DNA of 64,000 bases from Proteus appendicitidis (GCF_030271835.1 NZ_CP127389.1:2640001-2704000), one strand, 5' to 3'. Numbered from the stretch's first letter, positions 12,291 through 22,874 are shown. Notes: generated by a model not told the origin, from the sequence alone. Translations and numbers: made by a program.

Positions 12291-12951
12291 TGCTTACTCA
12301 TCAAAGGTGGTGTCAATTAACCAACTCTTATCCGGCGGTTTACACCACATTTCTAATTACGAAAAAAAAGGCGAATTAAAAAGACTTGCTAATTAAATAA
12401 ATAATAACAGTCTATTTATACCTTTCTTATTTTTTGGAAAACTTTGCGACAAATCACTCAGTTTTCCATCGCGATTTAACAAATTTAACACTCATTTTTA
12501 ACACTCAATTACTGGCTAATGCTAAAACGTGTCAGTTAACCGACAAACTTTATGCTAACACGCTTAGTCTAACCGATAATTCGATTTTACTACACCAGTA
12601 TCTCAGGAAAAACCTGATTCAACACAGGCAAATGTGCCTTATTTTCTTGATCAAACTCACAAAATAGTCGAAAAAATACTTAATCAGTTTAAAATTTATC
12701 CAAATTTTAACAAATTAACTTTCTAATATTGTGGAGGAGGTCAAATATCCGCTTAGATTTACTTTTTTATTCTCTTAAAACCTAGACAATCTTTTTATTT
12801 GTTAACAAATCCTACAAGTGATTAACCAAGGGGGAAGGTAAACATTTTTTTAACAAGCAGTTAAGAGAGTGATGGAATGAAATGTCACAATGATAAATAC
12901 ATAAAACAGCATAATTATTAACATAGTGTTACTATTTCAAAAGATGGTAAT
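12291..12951 (-). promoter_or_regulatory. nuo operon upstream region (promoters not resolved)
   Basis: About 660 very AT-rich bases before nuoA with no convincing gene; a 77-codon plus-strand open frame at 12434-12667 has no recognisable protein. Two elements stand out. The 11-mer TTTAACACTCA occurs twice at 12484-12494 and 12497-12507 with a 13-base period, and an imperfect 16-base palindrome TGTCAGTTAACCGACA lies at 12530-12545. In E. coli this region is the target of ArcA, Fnr and NarL, so these may be regulator sites, but I cannot assign them. No consensus -10/-35 pair is certain. Confidence 0.4.
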
Positions 12952-12993
12952 AAAAAAACGGGAACAAATGCGCTTCATTGCATCTATTCCCGT
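12952..12993 (-). terminator. Rho-independent terminator of lrhA
   Basis: Stem arms 12958-12971 and 12980-12993 pair over 14 positions with two mismatches around an eight-base loop. On the minus strand the stem is followed by a run of seven T residues (12952-12958), placing it correctly about 100 bases downstream of the lrhA stop codon. Confidence 0.85.
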
Positions 12994-13090
12994 TTATCAT
13001 TATTCATCACTATCTAGCTTTATTTGACGTTTTTTTAATCTTTAATTTTTGTGTTTTAACGCTAAAAAATCCACACAATAATTAATGTGA

Positions 13091-14008
13091 TTATTCAAGT
13101 TCAGTAGAGCTAATATCTTCAGATGCAGTGACGGTATAAGGTGTTTTCTTGTTTTCAATCGCATTGAATACCGTTAACACCGCTTCATTTTGTTCATCAG
13201 TATTACGATACAGCCAGTATTGTGTTTCAGGTAAACGAGGTAACCCTTCGCTTTCGCCTAAAATACGTAAATCGGCATTTTGCATTTCAAGTGGGCGCGC
13301 AGTAATACCCACTTCTGCATTAACTGCGGCACGAACAGCAGATAAAGAAGCGGCTTCATAAGCAATACGCCATTGAATTCCAGCGTCATCTAACGTGTTT
13401 GTCGCTAATTGACGGAAGGGGTTCGTTTCATCCATTACAACTAAAGGAATAGGTTCATTCATTTGTAATTGGAAATCTGGCGCACAATGCCATAGCACTG
13501 GTGCAGTACGTAATGCTGTACGTGGGTGATGACCAATACGTGCTGTTGTTAATGCTAAATCAATTTCATGATTATCTAGCATTGTTTCAATATATTGAGA
13601 ACGCTTAATGCGAACATCAACAGCTAAACGTGGATACACTGATGCGATACGATTTAATAAAAACGGTAATAAAGTATCAACAGAGTCATCAGAAGCACCA
13701 ATACGTAGCTCCCCTTCTGCATCGCTATACGTTAATGATGCCGTTGCATCATCATTAGCACGCAGAATTTGACGAGCATAACCTAACAGTTGTAGACCAT
13801 GCTCTGTTAAAAGTTTATTACGACCATGGCGGGCAAAAAGCTCTCTACCAACCAATTGCTCTAAACGTTGCATCTGCTGACTCACAGCAGATTGGGTTCG
13901 ACATACAGCAGCAGCGGCTGCTGCAAAAGTGTTCAAATCTGCTACAGCTACAAACGTTCTAAGCAGATCGAGGTCGAGATTCATTATCGGACGATTTGCA
14001 TTAATCAT
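13091..14008 (-). CDS. lrhA: LysR-family transcriptional regulator LrhA (HexA/PecT type)
   Basis: A 305-residue LysR-type regulator. The N-terminus, [19 protein letters not shown], and the winged helix-turn-helix segment [20 protein letters not shown] (near residues 28-47) are close to E. coli LrhA, a repressor of flagellar master regulators and other surface functions; HexA and PecT in plant pathogens are relatives. The rest is a periplasmic-binding-protein-like effector domain. Synteny with nuo supports the call. The conserved N-terminus decides the start at 14008 although the ribosome-binding site is weak. By homology it should control motility; in Proteus this would bear on swarming, which is inference. 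Confidence 0.95.
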   Translation of the reverse strand: MINANRPIMNLDLDLLRTFVAVADLNTFAAAAAAVCRTQSAVSQQMQRLEQLVGRELFARHGRNKLLTEHGLQLLGYARQILRANDDATASLTYSDAEGELRIGASDDSVDTLLPFLLNRIASVYPRLAVDVRIKRSQYIETMLDNHEIDLALTTARIGHHPRTALRTAPVLWHCAPDFQLQMNEPIPLVVMDETNPFRQLATNTLDDAGIQWRIAYEAASLSAVRAAVNAEVGITARPLEMQNADLRILGESEGLPRLPETQYWLYRNTDEQNEAVLTVFNAIENKKTPYTVTASEDISSTELE

Positions 14009-14868
14009 TGTTTATTCTTCACTTATTTTTGATTTTTAAATTACATATACCTGGTGTTTTTTATCAAAAGTCTAAAAAAGACTTCCGATTCAGACAGTAC
14101 TCTACTCTGAAAAGGAGAGCAAAGACATACCGAATACTTTACATTTGTTTCTTATCGTTTACACCTCCTAGATAGAAAGGAATTGCATCTTTTTGTAACA
14201 AATTAAATTTTATTATCATTTCAAGCATTCACAAGAAAGAACTGTATACTGTCATCACAAGTTAGACTTAGATCATACTATATTGCTTTCTCATTCATAA
14301 ATTTTAACATTTTGAAAATAATTCAAATTATCTTAACTATGCATTCAAGTTTAAGTATCTTCCCCTATAAATTAAATTTAAGATTTAAATTTAATTTATA
14401 CTTAAACTAGTTGATTGCTATAGAATAAAGTAGATTTAACCATATTATTTGAAAATTTAATATATTAAGTCAGATAATACAAATCCGATAAAATTATTCA
14501 ATAATTGATTATGCAACATTTCATCTACCTCTCTATCACACCAACTTATTTCTAATCACCACACTAAAAAGCACCTTTTCAATAGAACAATAGTCCAGAT
14601 TATTTATTGAAACTGAAACATAATACCACCATAAGTAATATAATCAGTCATCAAAATAACATTCTAAGAATAAACTGACCTTTTACACCAAAAATTACCT
14701 AGCATCTTCAAAAGTTTGTAACGTAAGAGTAGAGTGATAGAACAGTTATTTGCTGGGACAGCCTTTTCATTTGTATCTTTCTATATGAATAGCAATCGGT
14801 GATAAATATCGCTAAGTCGCCATAATCACAATAAAGATACGAGTCAGACCCTATTAGGTAAACGCGCT
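14009..14868. other. Long AT-rich intergenic region between lrhA and alaA with a 61-base palindrome
   Basis: Some 860 bases without a convincing gene separate the divergent lrhA and alaA. The most structured element is a nested palindrome at 14348-14408: outer arms AGTTTAAGTAT (14348-14358) and ATACTTAAACT (14398-14408), and inner perfect 15-base arms at 14367-14381 and 14385-14399 around a three-base loop. The remainder is AT-rich and suggests H-NS-type silencing or several lrhA promoters, but no specific site can be named. Confidence 0.5.
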
Positions 14869-16083
14869 ATGAATCAGATTAAAAAATCAAACAAACTCGA
14901 ACATGTCTGTTACGACATTAGAGGTCCGGTTTTGCAAGAAGCAAAACGTCTGGAAGAAGAAGGTAACAAAGTTTTAAAACTCAATATTGGTAACCCGGCA
15001 CCTTTTGGCTTTGAAGCACCTGATGAAATTTTAGTGGATGTGATCCGCAATCTACCAAGCTCTCAGGGTTATAGTGACTCCAAAGGTCTGTTTTCTGCGC
15101 GTAAAGCTATCATGCAGCATTATCAAGCCCGTGATATGCGAGATATCACGGTTGAAGACATTTATATTGGTAACGGTGTTTCCGAGTTAATCGTACAAGC
15201 AATGCAAGCCTTATTGAATAATGGCGATGAAATGCTAGTACCTGCGCCTGATTATCCTTTATGGACTGCCGCAGTTTCTCTTTCGGGAGGAAATGCCGTT
15301 CACTATATGTGTGATGAGCAACAAGGTTGGTTCCCTGATTTAGATGATATCCGCAGTAAAATTACAAAAAACACCCGCGGCATTGTTATTATCAACCCAA
15401 ACAATCCAACGGGCGCGGTATATAGCAAAGATATTCTGATGGAAATCGTTGAAATAGCTCGTCAGCATGACCTGATTATCTTTGCAGATGAGATCTACGA
15501 TAAAATTCTCTATGATGATGCAGAGCATCACTCTATTGCTGCAATGGCACCGGATTTATTAACCGTCACTTTTAATGGTTTATCAAAAACCTATCGTGTT
15601 GCTGGTTTTCGTCAAGGTTGGATGGTACTAAACGGCCCTAAAAAACATGCTAAAAGCTATATTGAAGGCTTGAATATGTTAGCGTCAATGCGTTTATGCG
15701 CTAACGTTCCGATGCAACATGCCATTCAAACAGCATTAGGTGGCTATCAAAGTATTAGTGAATTTATCCTACCGGGTGGTCGTTTATACGAGCAACGTAA
15801 TCGAGCTTGGGAACTGATCAATCAAATTCCAGGTGTTTCTTGCGTTAAGCCAATGGGCGCACTTTATATGTTCCCTAAAATTGACTTAAATCGCTACAGT
15901 ATTAAAGACGATCAGAAAATGATCCTTGATTTATTACTGCAAGAAAAAGTGCTATTAGTACAAGGTACTGCCTTTAACTGGCCATACCCAGACCATTTCC
16001 GTATCGTTACCCTTCCTCGTGAAGATGATTTAGATATGGCAATTCAAAAATTTGGTCGTTTTATCGTGGGTTATCACCAATAA
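14869..16083 (+). CDS. alaA: Glutamate-pyruvate aminotransferase AlaA
   Basis: A 404-residue class I aminotransferase dependent on pyridoxal phosphate, matching E. coli AlaA (YfbQ, 405 residues), which makes most of the cell's alanine from pyruvate and glutamate. The PLP lysine is in NGLSKTYRVAGFRQGW near residues 240-255, the cofactor-binding aspartate/tyrosine in IIFADEIYDKILYDD, the NPNNPTGAVY segment near 176, and the substrate-carboxylate arginine in DHFRIVTLPR near the C-terminus. The start follows an AGG-containing leader, and synteny with lrhA and yfbR is preserved. It is transcribed away from lrhA. Confidence 0.96.
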   Translation: MNQIKKSNKLEHVCYDIRGPVLQEAKRLEEEGNKVLKLNIGNPAPFGFEAPDEILVDVIRNLPSSQGYSDSKGLFSARKAIMQHYQARDMRDITVEDIYIGNGVSELIVQAMQALLNNGDEMLVPAPDYPLWTAAVSLSGGNAVHYMCDEQQGWFPDLDDIRSKITKNTRGIVIINPNNPTGAVYSKDILMEIVEIARQHDLIIFADEIYDKILYDDAEHHSIAAMAPDLLTVTFNGLSKTYRVAGFRQGWMVLNGPKKHAKSYIEGLNMLASMRLCANVPMQHAIQTALGGYQSISEFILPGGRLYEQRNRAWELINQIPGVSCVKPMGALYMFPKIDLNRYSIKDDQKMILDLLLQEKVLLVQGTAFNWPYPDHFRIVTLPREDDLDMAIQKFGRFIVGYHQ

Positions 16084-16101
16084 GACTTATCAAATCAAAA
16101 T

Positions 16102-16142
16102 AAAACGCAGTATAACAATCAGTTATATTGCGTTTTTTATTT
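16102..16142 (+). terminator. Terminator downstream of alaA
   Basis: A strong hairpin, AACGCAGTATAAC pairing with GTTATATTGCGTT around a short loop, followed directly by a T-rich tract (TTTTTATTTTC). It lies about 20 bases after the alaA stop, so yfbR is likely expressed mostly from its own promoter. Confidence 0.85.
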
Positions 16143-16217
16143 TCTTTTTTATTGACGTTTACATCTGTTAATTATCCACTCACAATAATCACTTCAATCA
16201 CGCAATTGGGAGATATT

Positions 16218-16799
16218 ATGAGTTACTTTTTTGCCCACCTTTCTCGCTTAAAACTCATTACTCGTTGGCCTTTAATGCGTAACATTCGCCAAGAAAATGT
16301 GTCTGAACACAGTTTACAAGTGGCTTTTGTTGCCCATGCCTTAGCGGTGATTAAAAATCGTAAATTTGATGGCAATGTCAATGCCGAACGAATTGCATTA
16401 CAAGCGATGTATCATGATGCCAGCGAAGTGATCACCGGTGATATGCCAACCCCCATTAAATATCACAATCCGCAGATTGCCCATGAATATAAAAAAATAG
16501 AAAAATATGCACAGCAAAAATTAATTGAAATGCTACCTGAAGAGTTACAAGATGATTTTCGTCCGCTGATCGATGAACAATTACATAGTGAAGAAGAAAC
16601 CTTTATTGTTAAGCAAGCAGATAGTCTGTGCGCTTATTTAAAATGTCTTGAAGAGTTAGCCGCAGGCAATAGCGAATTTAATCTGGCTAAAAATCGGTTA
16701 GAAAAGACACTAGCAGAAAGACATAGCCCAGAAATGGACTATTTTATAAAGGTGTTTGTACCAGGATTTAGTTTATCGCTTGATGAGATTAGTGAATAA
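16218..16799 (+). CDS. yfbR: 5'-deoxynucleotidase YfbR (HD domain)
   Basis: A 193-residue HD-domain phosphohydrolase that removes the 5'-phosphate from deoxynucleoside monophosphates; E. coli YfbR supports an alternative dUMP/thymidine route. Metal and catalytic residues are in place: Arg16, His31 ([11 protein letters not shown]), His66-Asp67 (MYHDASE) and Asp135 (VKQADSL). I start at ATG 16218 because it has GGGAG five bases upstream and gives the family N-terminus [10 protein letters not shown]; the longer frame from 16128 overlaps the alaA terminator. Slightly shorter than the E. coli protein (199). Confidence 0.95.
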   Translation: MSYFFAHLSRLKLITRWPLMRNIRQENVSEHSLQVAFVAHALAVIKNRKFDGNVNAERIALQAMYHDASEVITGDMPTPIKYHNPQIAHEYKKIEKYAQQKLIEMLPEELQDDFRPLIDEQLHSEEETFIVKQADSLCAYLKCLEELAAGNSEFNLAKNRLEKTLAERHSPEMDYFIKVFVPGFSLSLDEISE

Positions 16800-16805
16800 A
16801 AAATA

Positions 16806-16829
16806 AGTGGGTTATTTAAATAACCCACT
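16806..16829. terminator. Perfect 24-base palindrome between converging genes (bidirectional terminator)
   Basis: A perfect inverted repeat AGTGGGTTATTTAAATAACCCACT. On the minus strand it is followed by TATTTTTTATT, so it best serves the orphan gene at 16850-17350; on the plus strand the following bases are only moderately T-rich, so it may also stop yfbR transcripts. Confidence 0.75.
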
Positions 16830-16849
16830 CTGTTATTTATTATAAAAGT

Positions 16850-17350
16850 TTAATATGAATTATTAATGCTTGCGATTTTTTGAAAAGAGGCAAAGGTTAT
16901 TGAATTACTATTTCTTTCACCTGTATCCATATTACTCTTCAATTTCAGTAATTCATCAATATTATAAATAGGTTCATCTTTCAAAAAATAACTGGTATCT
17001 TCTCGAATGCTACTATTATTATTTACGTCTGATTTTTGATTAATAATTTCTTGGCTATCTTTAATAGTTTTAGTTAATACCTTACGTCTTTTTCTATTAC
17101 TTAAATTTCTTAACTCTTCTCTCTCTTTTAATCTTTCATCAATATCTTTTTTTTCATTTTTTATCATTTCTAGATCGACATTATAAATGTCTTCACTTTT
17201 AGTTTCTTTAGTTTTAAAAAGATTAGTAATACTATTTTTAATACTACTAATACTAGATGCTAATTTTGAAAAAATTGATTTACTTTTTTCATTAGAACCT
17301 ATACCAACAACGTTTCCACTATTGTTAACGACTTGAAATGTAATAGCCAT
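16850..17350 (-). CDS. Unrecognised 166-residue protein, lysine- and serine-rich
   Basis: I do not recognise this protein. It is AT-rich, polar and lacks a signal peptide or membrane helix. The first 17 residues (MAITFQVVNNSGNVVGI) look like a short beta segment; residues about 22-50 are rich in Ser, Ile and Lys and could form an amphipathic helix (SKLASSISSIKNSITNLF); residues about 60-105 are strongly charged and probably helical (KDIDERLKEREELRNLSNRK). The start at 17350 is chosen for the AGAGA-type ribosome-binding site; a longer frame to 17446 lacks one. It lies between yfbR and yfbS, neighbours in E. coli, so it is an insertion into conserved synteny. Secreted effector or chromosomal orphan are both possible. 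Confidence 0.6.
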   Translation of the reverse strand: MAITFQVVNNSGNVVGIGSNEKSKSIFSKLASSISSIKNSITNLFKTKETKSEDIYNVDLEMIKNEKKDIDERLKEREELRNLSNRKRRKVLTKTIKDSQEIINQKSDVNNNSSIREDTSYFLKDEPIYNIDELLKLKSNMDTGERNSNSITFASFQKIASINNSY

Positions 17351-17474
17351 AATTATCTCTTTATCTATAAATAAATGTATAGATAAAGAATACACTTTTA
17401 ATTGAAAGTAATTTTCAAAAAACACACACCCATAGATATGTCGCATACATCAAATAAAAAACATCGCCCAATAA

Positions 17475-17512
17475 ATAAAAAACGCTGTTTATTAATTAAC
17501 AAACAGCGTTTC
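17475..17512 (-). terminator. Terminator of yfbS (possibly bidirectional)
   Basis: The arms AACGCTGTTT (17481-17490) and AAACAGCGTT (17501-17510) form a ten-base stem around ATTAATTAAC. The minus-strand product ends in TTTTTTATTTAT, so it terminates yfbS, which stops at 17535. Confidence 0.85.
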
Positions 17513-17534
17513 AGCAAAACAAAAGTATTAATAT

Positions 17535-19364
17535 TTAGAATGGGAATAATAGCGGGATCAGGAAGACACTAATCAACATCACAATAACCGTAAATGGCAC
17601 ACCAATCTTCATAAAGTCGGCAAACTTATAGCCACCCGGCTCCAGGATCAGCGTATTAACAGGCGATGAAACTGGCGTCATAAATGCTGCGGATGCTGCA
17701 ACACCTATCACCATTGCAAATGGTAGTGGAGAAACATTCATTTGGTTAGCCGCAGCTATAGCAATTGGTGCCATTAATACCGCCGTTGCCGTATTGGAAA
17801 TAAATAACCCAATTGATGCACAAAGTATAAATAAACACACCAACATCACTTGAGGACCAGCACTACCCGCAACATCCATTAAACCATTAACAATAAGCTC
17901 TATACCGCCTGTTTTTTGTAATGCGGCTGCAAAAGGCATCATACCGACAATTAAAATAATACTTGGCCAATGAATAGAGCGATAAGCACTTTCCATATCA
18001 ATACAACGGAATTTACCCATTAATAAACAGGCAATAAGTGCCGCAATAAAGTTAGGTACTTCATTTGTCACCATTAACGCCACCATTAATGCTAACGAAA
18101 ACAATGCATGAGGAGCTTGGGATGAAGCAGGGGCAACAGTTTCAATTTCTGCGGCTAAATTTAGCACAATAAAATTACGTGGTTTCGTCGAAAGAATACG
18201 GATTAATTTCCAATCACCAATCACCAATAACACATCACCAAGACGTAATGGCTCATCGACAATTTTACCCGGCAAGGCGCTTCCTTCACGACGAATAGCA
18301 ACCACGTTTAGTCCATAACGGGTACGAAATTTAATTTCTCTTAATGATTTGCCTAATAATTCGGAATCAGGATTCATGGATACTTCAGCAAGCCCTACAT
18401 CACGAGATTGTTCAGAAAAATATTCACCTCGCAATACCATTGGCTCTAATAGCTGTTCACGGCAAAACTCACGTAAATCGACATCACTGGCTGACATATC
18501 AACTAATAAAACATCACGCTCTCTTAATTCAGTGCCACCGGTTGCACTAACCATAACACGCCGAAACCGCCTCCAGCGTTCAATACCGACAACGTTTGCA
18601 CCATAACGAGAACGTAAGTGTAATTCATCAAGTGAATGACCAACTAGCGGAGAACCTTTACGAATGGCTAAACGACGAGCGCGCCCCGCTAACTGATAAT
18701 CACGAATAAGATCACGGAAAGTACGACGATAAGCTTCTTTTTGTTTACCATTATCGTTATTTCCTAGCCACCGACGTACCACCAGCATATAAAGGATACC
18801 TGCAAATAATACAGCAATACCTATAGGCGTAATGGAGAAAAACTGAAAACTCGGTAAGCCTTCTCTGACTAATTCACTATTAACAACCATATTAGGTGGT
18901 GTTGCCACTAAGGTCATTAATCCACTAATCAGCCCCGCAAAACCTAACGGCATCATTAAACGACCCGGCGATGTTTTCATTCGAGCAGCAACACTCAATA
19001 CAACAGGAATAAAGATAGCGACAACGCCTGTCGAACTCATGAAAGCACCTAAACTTGCAACGCATATCATTAATAGCACAAGCATTTTAACTTCACTGCT
19101 ACCCGCGACACGAACTAGCCAGTCACCCATTTGATAAGCCACACCGGTTCTCACTAACCCTTCGCCAATAACAAAAAGGGCAGCAATCAGTAATACGTTA
19201 GGATCGCTAAACCCTACCGTGGCTTCATTTAATGAGAGAGTACCGCTAAGAACGAATGCGATGATGACAAGTAAAGCGACCACATCCATGCGGATTTTGT
19301 TGGTCGTAAAAAGGACAATAGCTATCAATAGCAGGCTTAAAACCCATAATAATTCGCTATTCAA
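17535..19364 (-). CDS. yfbS: SLC13-type (DASS) transporter with two RCK_C/TrkA_C domains
   Basis: A 609-residue inner-membrane permease of the divalent-anion:sodium symporter family. Membrane helices fill residues 1-190 and 400-609; between them lie two soluble TrkA-C-type domains ([20 protein letters not shown] near 235 and [20 protein letters not shown] near 325). The repeated [17 protein letters not shown] segment and [12 protein letters not shown] near the C-terminus are typical substrate/sodium-site motifs. I choose a TTG start at 19364 because it has GAGG five bases upstream and yields [12 protein letters not shown], aligned with the E. coli start; an upstream TTG at 19382 is possible. 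Substrate is unknown. Confidence 0.92.
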   Translation of the reverse strand: MNSELLWVLSLLLIAIVLFTTNKIRMDVVALLVIIAFVLSGTLSLNEATVGFSDPNVLLIAALFVIGEGLVRTGVAYQMGDWLVRVAGSSEVKMLVLLMICVASLGAFMSSTGVVAIFIPVVLSVAARMKTSPGRLMMPLGFAGLISGLMTLVATPPNMVVNSELVREGLPSFQFFSITPIGIAVLFAGILYMLVVRRWLGNNDNGKQKEAYRRTFRDLIRDYQLAGRARRLAIRKGSPLVGHSLDELHLRSRYGANVVGIERWRRFRRVMVSATGGTELRERDVLLVDMSASDVDLREFCREQLLEPMVLRGEYFSEQSRDVGLAEVSMNPDSELLGKSLREIKFRTRYGLNVVAIRREGSALPGKIVDEPLRLGDVLLVIGDWKLIRILSTKPRNFIVLNLAAEIETVAPASSQAPHALFSLALMVALMVTNEVPNFIAALIACLLMGKFRCIDMESAYRSIHWPSIILIVGMMPFAAALQKTGGIELIVNGLMDVAGSAGPQVMLVCLFILCASIGLFISNTATAVLMAPIAIAAANQMNVSPLPFAMVIGVAASAAFMTPVSSPVNTLILEPGGYKFADFMKIGVPFTVIVMLISVFLIPLLFPF

Positions 19365-19473
19365 AATGGCCTCGATCAGCAATAAGTGAAAACAGTTTAA
19401 GACATCAATTCACTACATTGATAAGTAGACCATTTTTACAACAATAAGTCTTCTAATATGATCAAAGAAAAGA

Positions 19474-20136
19474 CTATCTTTTGTGCGTAATTATCACTTT
19501 TTCAGCTTGCTTCTCGATTTGAATATCATTTAAAGAATCAATAATTAAATGAATCTCATTACGACGAGGAAGGGAAAGAGGAGCATGAACGGCAACGACT
19601 TGGCATCCCGCATCTAAACCAGAGTAAATACCCGCTGCTGCATCTTCAAAAACCACACAATCTTGTGGTAATAAACCCAATTTTTTGGCACCTAAAAGAT
19701 AAGGCTCTGGATCCGGTTTACCTTTGCTAATACATTCCGCGGTAACCCAATGCTTAGGTTCAGGAATGCCCGTAACAGATTGACGCGTCGAGGCAATAGG
19801 AACCGTACCTGATGTGACAATCGCCCAAGGAATATTTAAGTCATTAAGGTGATTAATCAACTCAATAGCACCCGGAAGCGGCGCTAAACCTTCTGTTTGT
19901 GTTGACTCTAATTTTTCTAACCAACGAAACGTTTCTGTTATCTCTTGTTCGGTTGCATTAGGCATAAAATGGCGAATCGACTCAATGGCAGGCTTTCCGT
20001 GGATGTAGTCGTTAATCTCTTGTGTTGATACACCGACACGCTCACCAAATAGCGCCCAACAATGTTCAACAACGGGTAATGAATCAACTAATGTTCCATC
20101 TAAATCAAACAGAAAACCTTTACATGTGATTGCCAT
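19474..20136 (-). CDS. hxpA: HAD-family hexitol/sugar phosphatase
   Basis: A 220-residue haloacid dehalogenase-like phosphatase, orthologous to E. coli HxpA (YfbT, 216). The catalytic DxD motif is FLFDLDGTLVDSLPVVEH near residues 8-25, motif II is WAIVTSGTVP near 103, the lysine of motif III lies in ISKGKPDPEPYLLGAKKLG, and the acidic motif IV is CVVFEDAAAGIYSG near 158-171. The helical cap domain follows motif I, as in beta-phosphoglucomutase relatives. It removes phosphate from small sugar phosphates in the cytoplasm. Synteny with yfbS and yfbU supports the assignment. Confidence 0.92.
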   Translation of the reverse strand: MAITCKGFLFDLDGTLVDSLPVVEHCWALFGERVGVSTQEINDYIHGKPAIESIRHFMPNATEQEITETFRWLEKLESTQTEGLAPLPGAIELINHLNDLNIPWAIVTSGTVPIASTRQSVTGIPEPKHWVTAECISKGKPDPEPYLLGAKKLGLLPQDCVVFEDAAAGIYSGLDAGCQVVAVHAPLSLPRRNEIHLIIDSLNDIQIEKQAEKVIITHKR

Positions 20137-20189
20137 ATTTTATGCCTACCTTTACCTTACAGTGATGCGTTAACTATTATGTACTGCGA

Positions 20190-20684
20190 TTACGCATTAA
20201 GTATTTGTTGGATTTCAACGGTGCTAAGGTGATACTGGCGAGGGCATGCTAACCAAACAGCAAGCATTCTTTGGTATTTTTCCCACATTGGTGTTTGAGA
20301 GTTAAAACCATGACTGCCACTATCAAAATGTGTATAACGCCCTTCTGTATTCACCATAAAACGCACATAGCTAAGATAGCGAGATTCTGTCGCTGCATCA
20401 AAGCCTATAAATGCGACACGGCGAGCATCTGGCATTTCTTGTTCTTTTAAGTTATCACGAGAAACTTGCAGTGCATGGTACATTTCCATGACGTTAATAA
20501 TGGTACGGCAAGTCTCTTCTGACATTTCATCGAAATCACGGTCAAGTTCACGTAATTGTAATCCATAACCGCGTTCAATAATTGTCTGATAGCGACGATA
20601 ACGTTCAGCGTTATCAGGATCCATCATAGTCATCATTTTATACTGATTAGAGAGGATCAAGCGTTGTGCGTGTGTCATTTCCAT
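20190..20684 (-). CDS. yfbU: YfbU family protein
   Basis: A 164-residue cytoplasmic protein almost colinear with E. coli YfbU (164 residues), for example [20 protein letters not shown] at the start, [20 protein letters not shown] near 120-140 and [15 protein letters not shown] near the end. Its molecular role is not established; E. coli YfbU has been linked to cell death on overproduction, from memory. The start at 20684 (MEMTH) matches the E. coli protein; an extra methionine codon precedes it at 20687. Confidence 0.93.
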   Translation of the reverse strand: MEMTHAQRLILSNQYKMMTMMDPDNAERYRRYQTIIERGYGLQLRELDRDFDEMSEETCRTIINVMEMYHALQVSRDNLKEQEMPDARRVAFIGFDAATESRYLSYVRFMVNTEGRYTHFDSGSHGFNSQTPMWEKYQRMLAVWLACPRQYHLSTVEIQQILNA

Positions 20685-20823
20685 CATTAATTCTCCAAAG
20701 AAATTATTGGAAGGATCATGTCATTAATCAAAAGTATTGAGTAGTGCTAACTACGCGTTTTTTGATCTCAACGGGGTAATTCAGATGACAATCATGACAA
20801 ACGAAGAAGGTAGAACAAATGTT

Positions 20824-21279
20824 CTACACATCATCAAGAAAAGAACGATCCAGTTGCTTAAAAGCACGTTTTAATAAATGGGCTAAAGAAAGGTAAGTCG
20901 GTGTTTGTTCAACAGGCGCTAAAGCGATACCTGCTTCTTCAAATTTCTCCCGAATTTCATAAAACCAGCGTAATAATGTTGCAGGAAGTGGCGTTGCTGC
21001 ACGCTTACCTAACCACCATAATCCTTGCATTGGCAAGCTACAAGCAAAGAGCGCGGTTGTAATTGCTGGCCCCAAATTACCACCCAATGCGATTTGCCAT
21101 GTCATTGTAAAAATGGCGATAGGTGGCATATAACGAATACCAAAGCGAGTTGCTTTGACAATACGATTTTCAGGGAAAACAGGCGCTAACTGCTTTTCAA
21201 CCGGCCAGGTTTTTAAATACTCGTTACCCAAACGAAGCTTCTTAAAAAAGCCGGGGGGAGTCACTGTCGGTTCGCTCAT
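20824..21279 (-). CDS. yfbV: YfbV family (UPF0208) membrane protein
   Basis: A 151-residue inner-membrane protein with two central hydrophobic segments (residues about 43-95: [36 protein letters not shown]) and a charged C-terminal tail ([16 protein letters not shown]). Equal in length to E. coli YfbV, which has been implicated in chromosome macrodomain insulation near Ter (known from the literature for E. coli, not visible here). The start at 21279 has GAGG five bases upstream; an in-frame ATG at 21294 is less likely. It is divergent from ackA. Confidence 0.92.
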   Translation of the reverse strand: MSEPTVTPPGFFKKLRLGNEYLKTWPVEKQLAPVFPENRIVKATRFGIRYMPPIAIFTMTWQIALGGNLGPAITTALFACSLPMQGLWWLGKRAATPLPATLLRWFYEIREKFEEAGIALAPVEQTPTYLSLAHLLKRAFKQLDRSFLDDV

Positions 21280-21601
21280 AATGACCTCAATCAATTTCTT
21301 CTGTAACTTTTAAAAAATATCTATAAAGAATAAAAATCTTTTAGTAGAATTAAGTATATTTTGTCTTTGTTGCCTTTACTCTGTATCCTGTGCCCATTCT
21401 AAAGGTTTGTGGCAATAAAGCGCTATATTTTGTTTGCCGGCGTGATTTTCAACCCTTTTCGACGATTTTAACGCGAAAAGTTAATGGGTGAATAAAAATC
21501 GTCCAATTAATGATTGGCAACTATAATTAGCATCAAGTTTTTTACTTTAAGCATGATGCGCGTCATTAATGTCATCATAGGAATGCGATAGGCTTTTATG
21601 A

Positions 21602-21632
21602 TTGACGTTTTATTAACCACCGTCTTTATAAT
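21602..21632 (+). promoter_or_regulatory. Probable ackA promoter
   Basis: TTGACG at 21602-21607 and TTTATA/TATAAT at 21625-21632 give a -35/-10 pair with 17 to 19 bases between, about 40 bases before the ackA start. The 390-base yfbV-ackA gap contains several further inverted repeats but no site I can name. Confidence 0.5.
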
Positions 21633-21671
21633 ATAAAAGACACTACGACAACAAGATAAATAGGTAATTCC

Positions 21672-22874
21672 ATGTCAAGTAAGCTGGTGCTGGTACTGAA
21701 CTGCGGTAGTTCTTCTCTTAAATTTGCAATTATCAACCCAGAAAATGGTGAAGAATTCCTGTCAGGTTTGGCTGAATGCTTCAACCTTCCTGAAGCCCGC
21801 CTGAAGTGGAAAATGGATGGCCAGAAACACGAAGCTGCGTTAGGCGCAGGTGCTGCTCATAGCGAAGCATTAAACTTTATCGTAAATACTATTCTGGCTC
21901 AAAAACCAGAACTTTCTGCACAAATCGCGTCTATTGGTCACCGTATTGTTCATGGTGGCGAGAAATTCACTAAATCTGTCGTGATCACTGACGAAGTTAT
22001 CAAAGGTATTGAAGCAGCTATCCCATTTGCACCATTGCATAACCCAGCTCACCTTATTGGTATTGAAGAAGCGCGTAAAGCATTCCCTCACTTAATTGAA
22101 AAAATGGTTGCTGTTTTTGACACGGCTTTCCATCAAACAATGCCAGAAGAAGCTTATTTGTATGCTCTGCCATACAGCTTATATAAAGATCACAGCATCC
22201 GTCGTTATGGTGCTCACGGAACTAGCCATTTCTACGTTTCTCGTGAAGCCGCTAAAATGTTAAACAAACCTGTTGATGAACTGAACGTAATCACTTGCCA
22301 CTTAGGTAATGGTGGTTCTGTTTCTGCTGTCGTTAACGGTAAATGTGTTGATACTTCTATGGGTCTGACTCCATTAGAAGGTTTAGTAATGGGTACTCGT
22401 AGTGGTGATATCGATCCTGCTATCGTGTTCCATTTACACGACACTTTAGGTATGAGCGTTGAAGACATCAACAAACTGCTGACTAAAGAATCAGGTCTGT
22501 TAGGTTTAACCGAAGTCACTAGTGACTGCCGTTATGTTGAAGATAACTACGACACTAAAGCAGACGCTAAACGTGCAATGGACGTTTACTGCCATCGCTT
22601 AGCGAAATACATCGGTTCTTACTGCGCACTGATGGAAGGTCGTTTAGACGCTATTATCTTCACTGGTGGTATCGGTGAAAATGCAGCAATGGTACGTGAA
22701 TTATCTCTGAAAAAACTGGCTCTGTTAGGTTTTGAAGTTGATCATCAACGTAACTTAGATGCACGTTTCGGTAAATCAGGCACTATCACTACCGATAACA
22801 GCCGTCTTGCTGTTGTTATCCCAACTAACGAAGAGTTAGTTATCGCTCAGGACGCAAGTCGCCTGACCGCTTAA
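21672..22874 (+). CDS. ackA: Acetate kinase
   Basis: A 400-residue cytoplasmic kinase that interconverts acetyl phosphate plus ADP with acetate plus ATP, the last step of overflow acetate production. The family motifs are clear: [13 protein letters not shown] at residues 6-18, the catalytic region [16 protein letters not shown] near 177-192, [16 protein letters not shown] near 205-220, and [16 protein letters not shown] near 329-344. Length equals E. coli AckA (400). The gene is followed 77 bases later by pta, and the two are co-transcribed in enterics. Confidence 0.98.
   Translation: MSSKLVLVLNCGSSSLKFAIINPENGEEFLSGLAECFNLPEARLKWKMDGQKHEAALGAGAAHSEALNFIVNTILAQKPELSAQIASIGHRIVHGGEKFTKSVVITDEVIKGIEAAIPFAPLHNPAHLIGIEEARKAFPHLIEKMVAVFDTAFHQTMPEEAYLYALPYSLYKDHSIRRYGAHGTSHFYVSREAAKMLNKPVDELNVITCHLGNGGSVSAVVNGKCVDTSMGLTPLEGLVMGTRSGDIDPAIVFHLHDTLGMSVEDINKLLTKESGLLGLTEVTSDCRYVEDNYDTKADAKRAMDVYCHRLAKYIGSYCALMEGRLDAIIFTGGIGENAAMVRELSLKKLALLGFEVDHQRNLDARFGKSGTITTDNSRLAVVIPTNEELVIAQDASRLTA

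Noticed and set aside
12434..12667. 77-codon plus-strand frame in the nuo upstream region
   Set aside because: Composition is typical of chance frames in AT-rich DNA, there is no ribosome-binding site, and it lies in the expected nuo promoter region.
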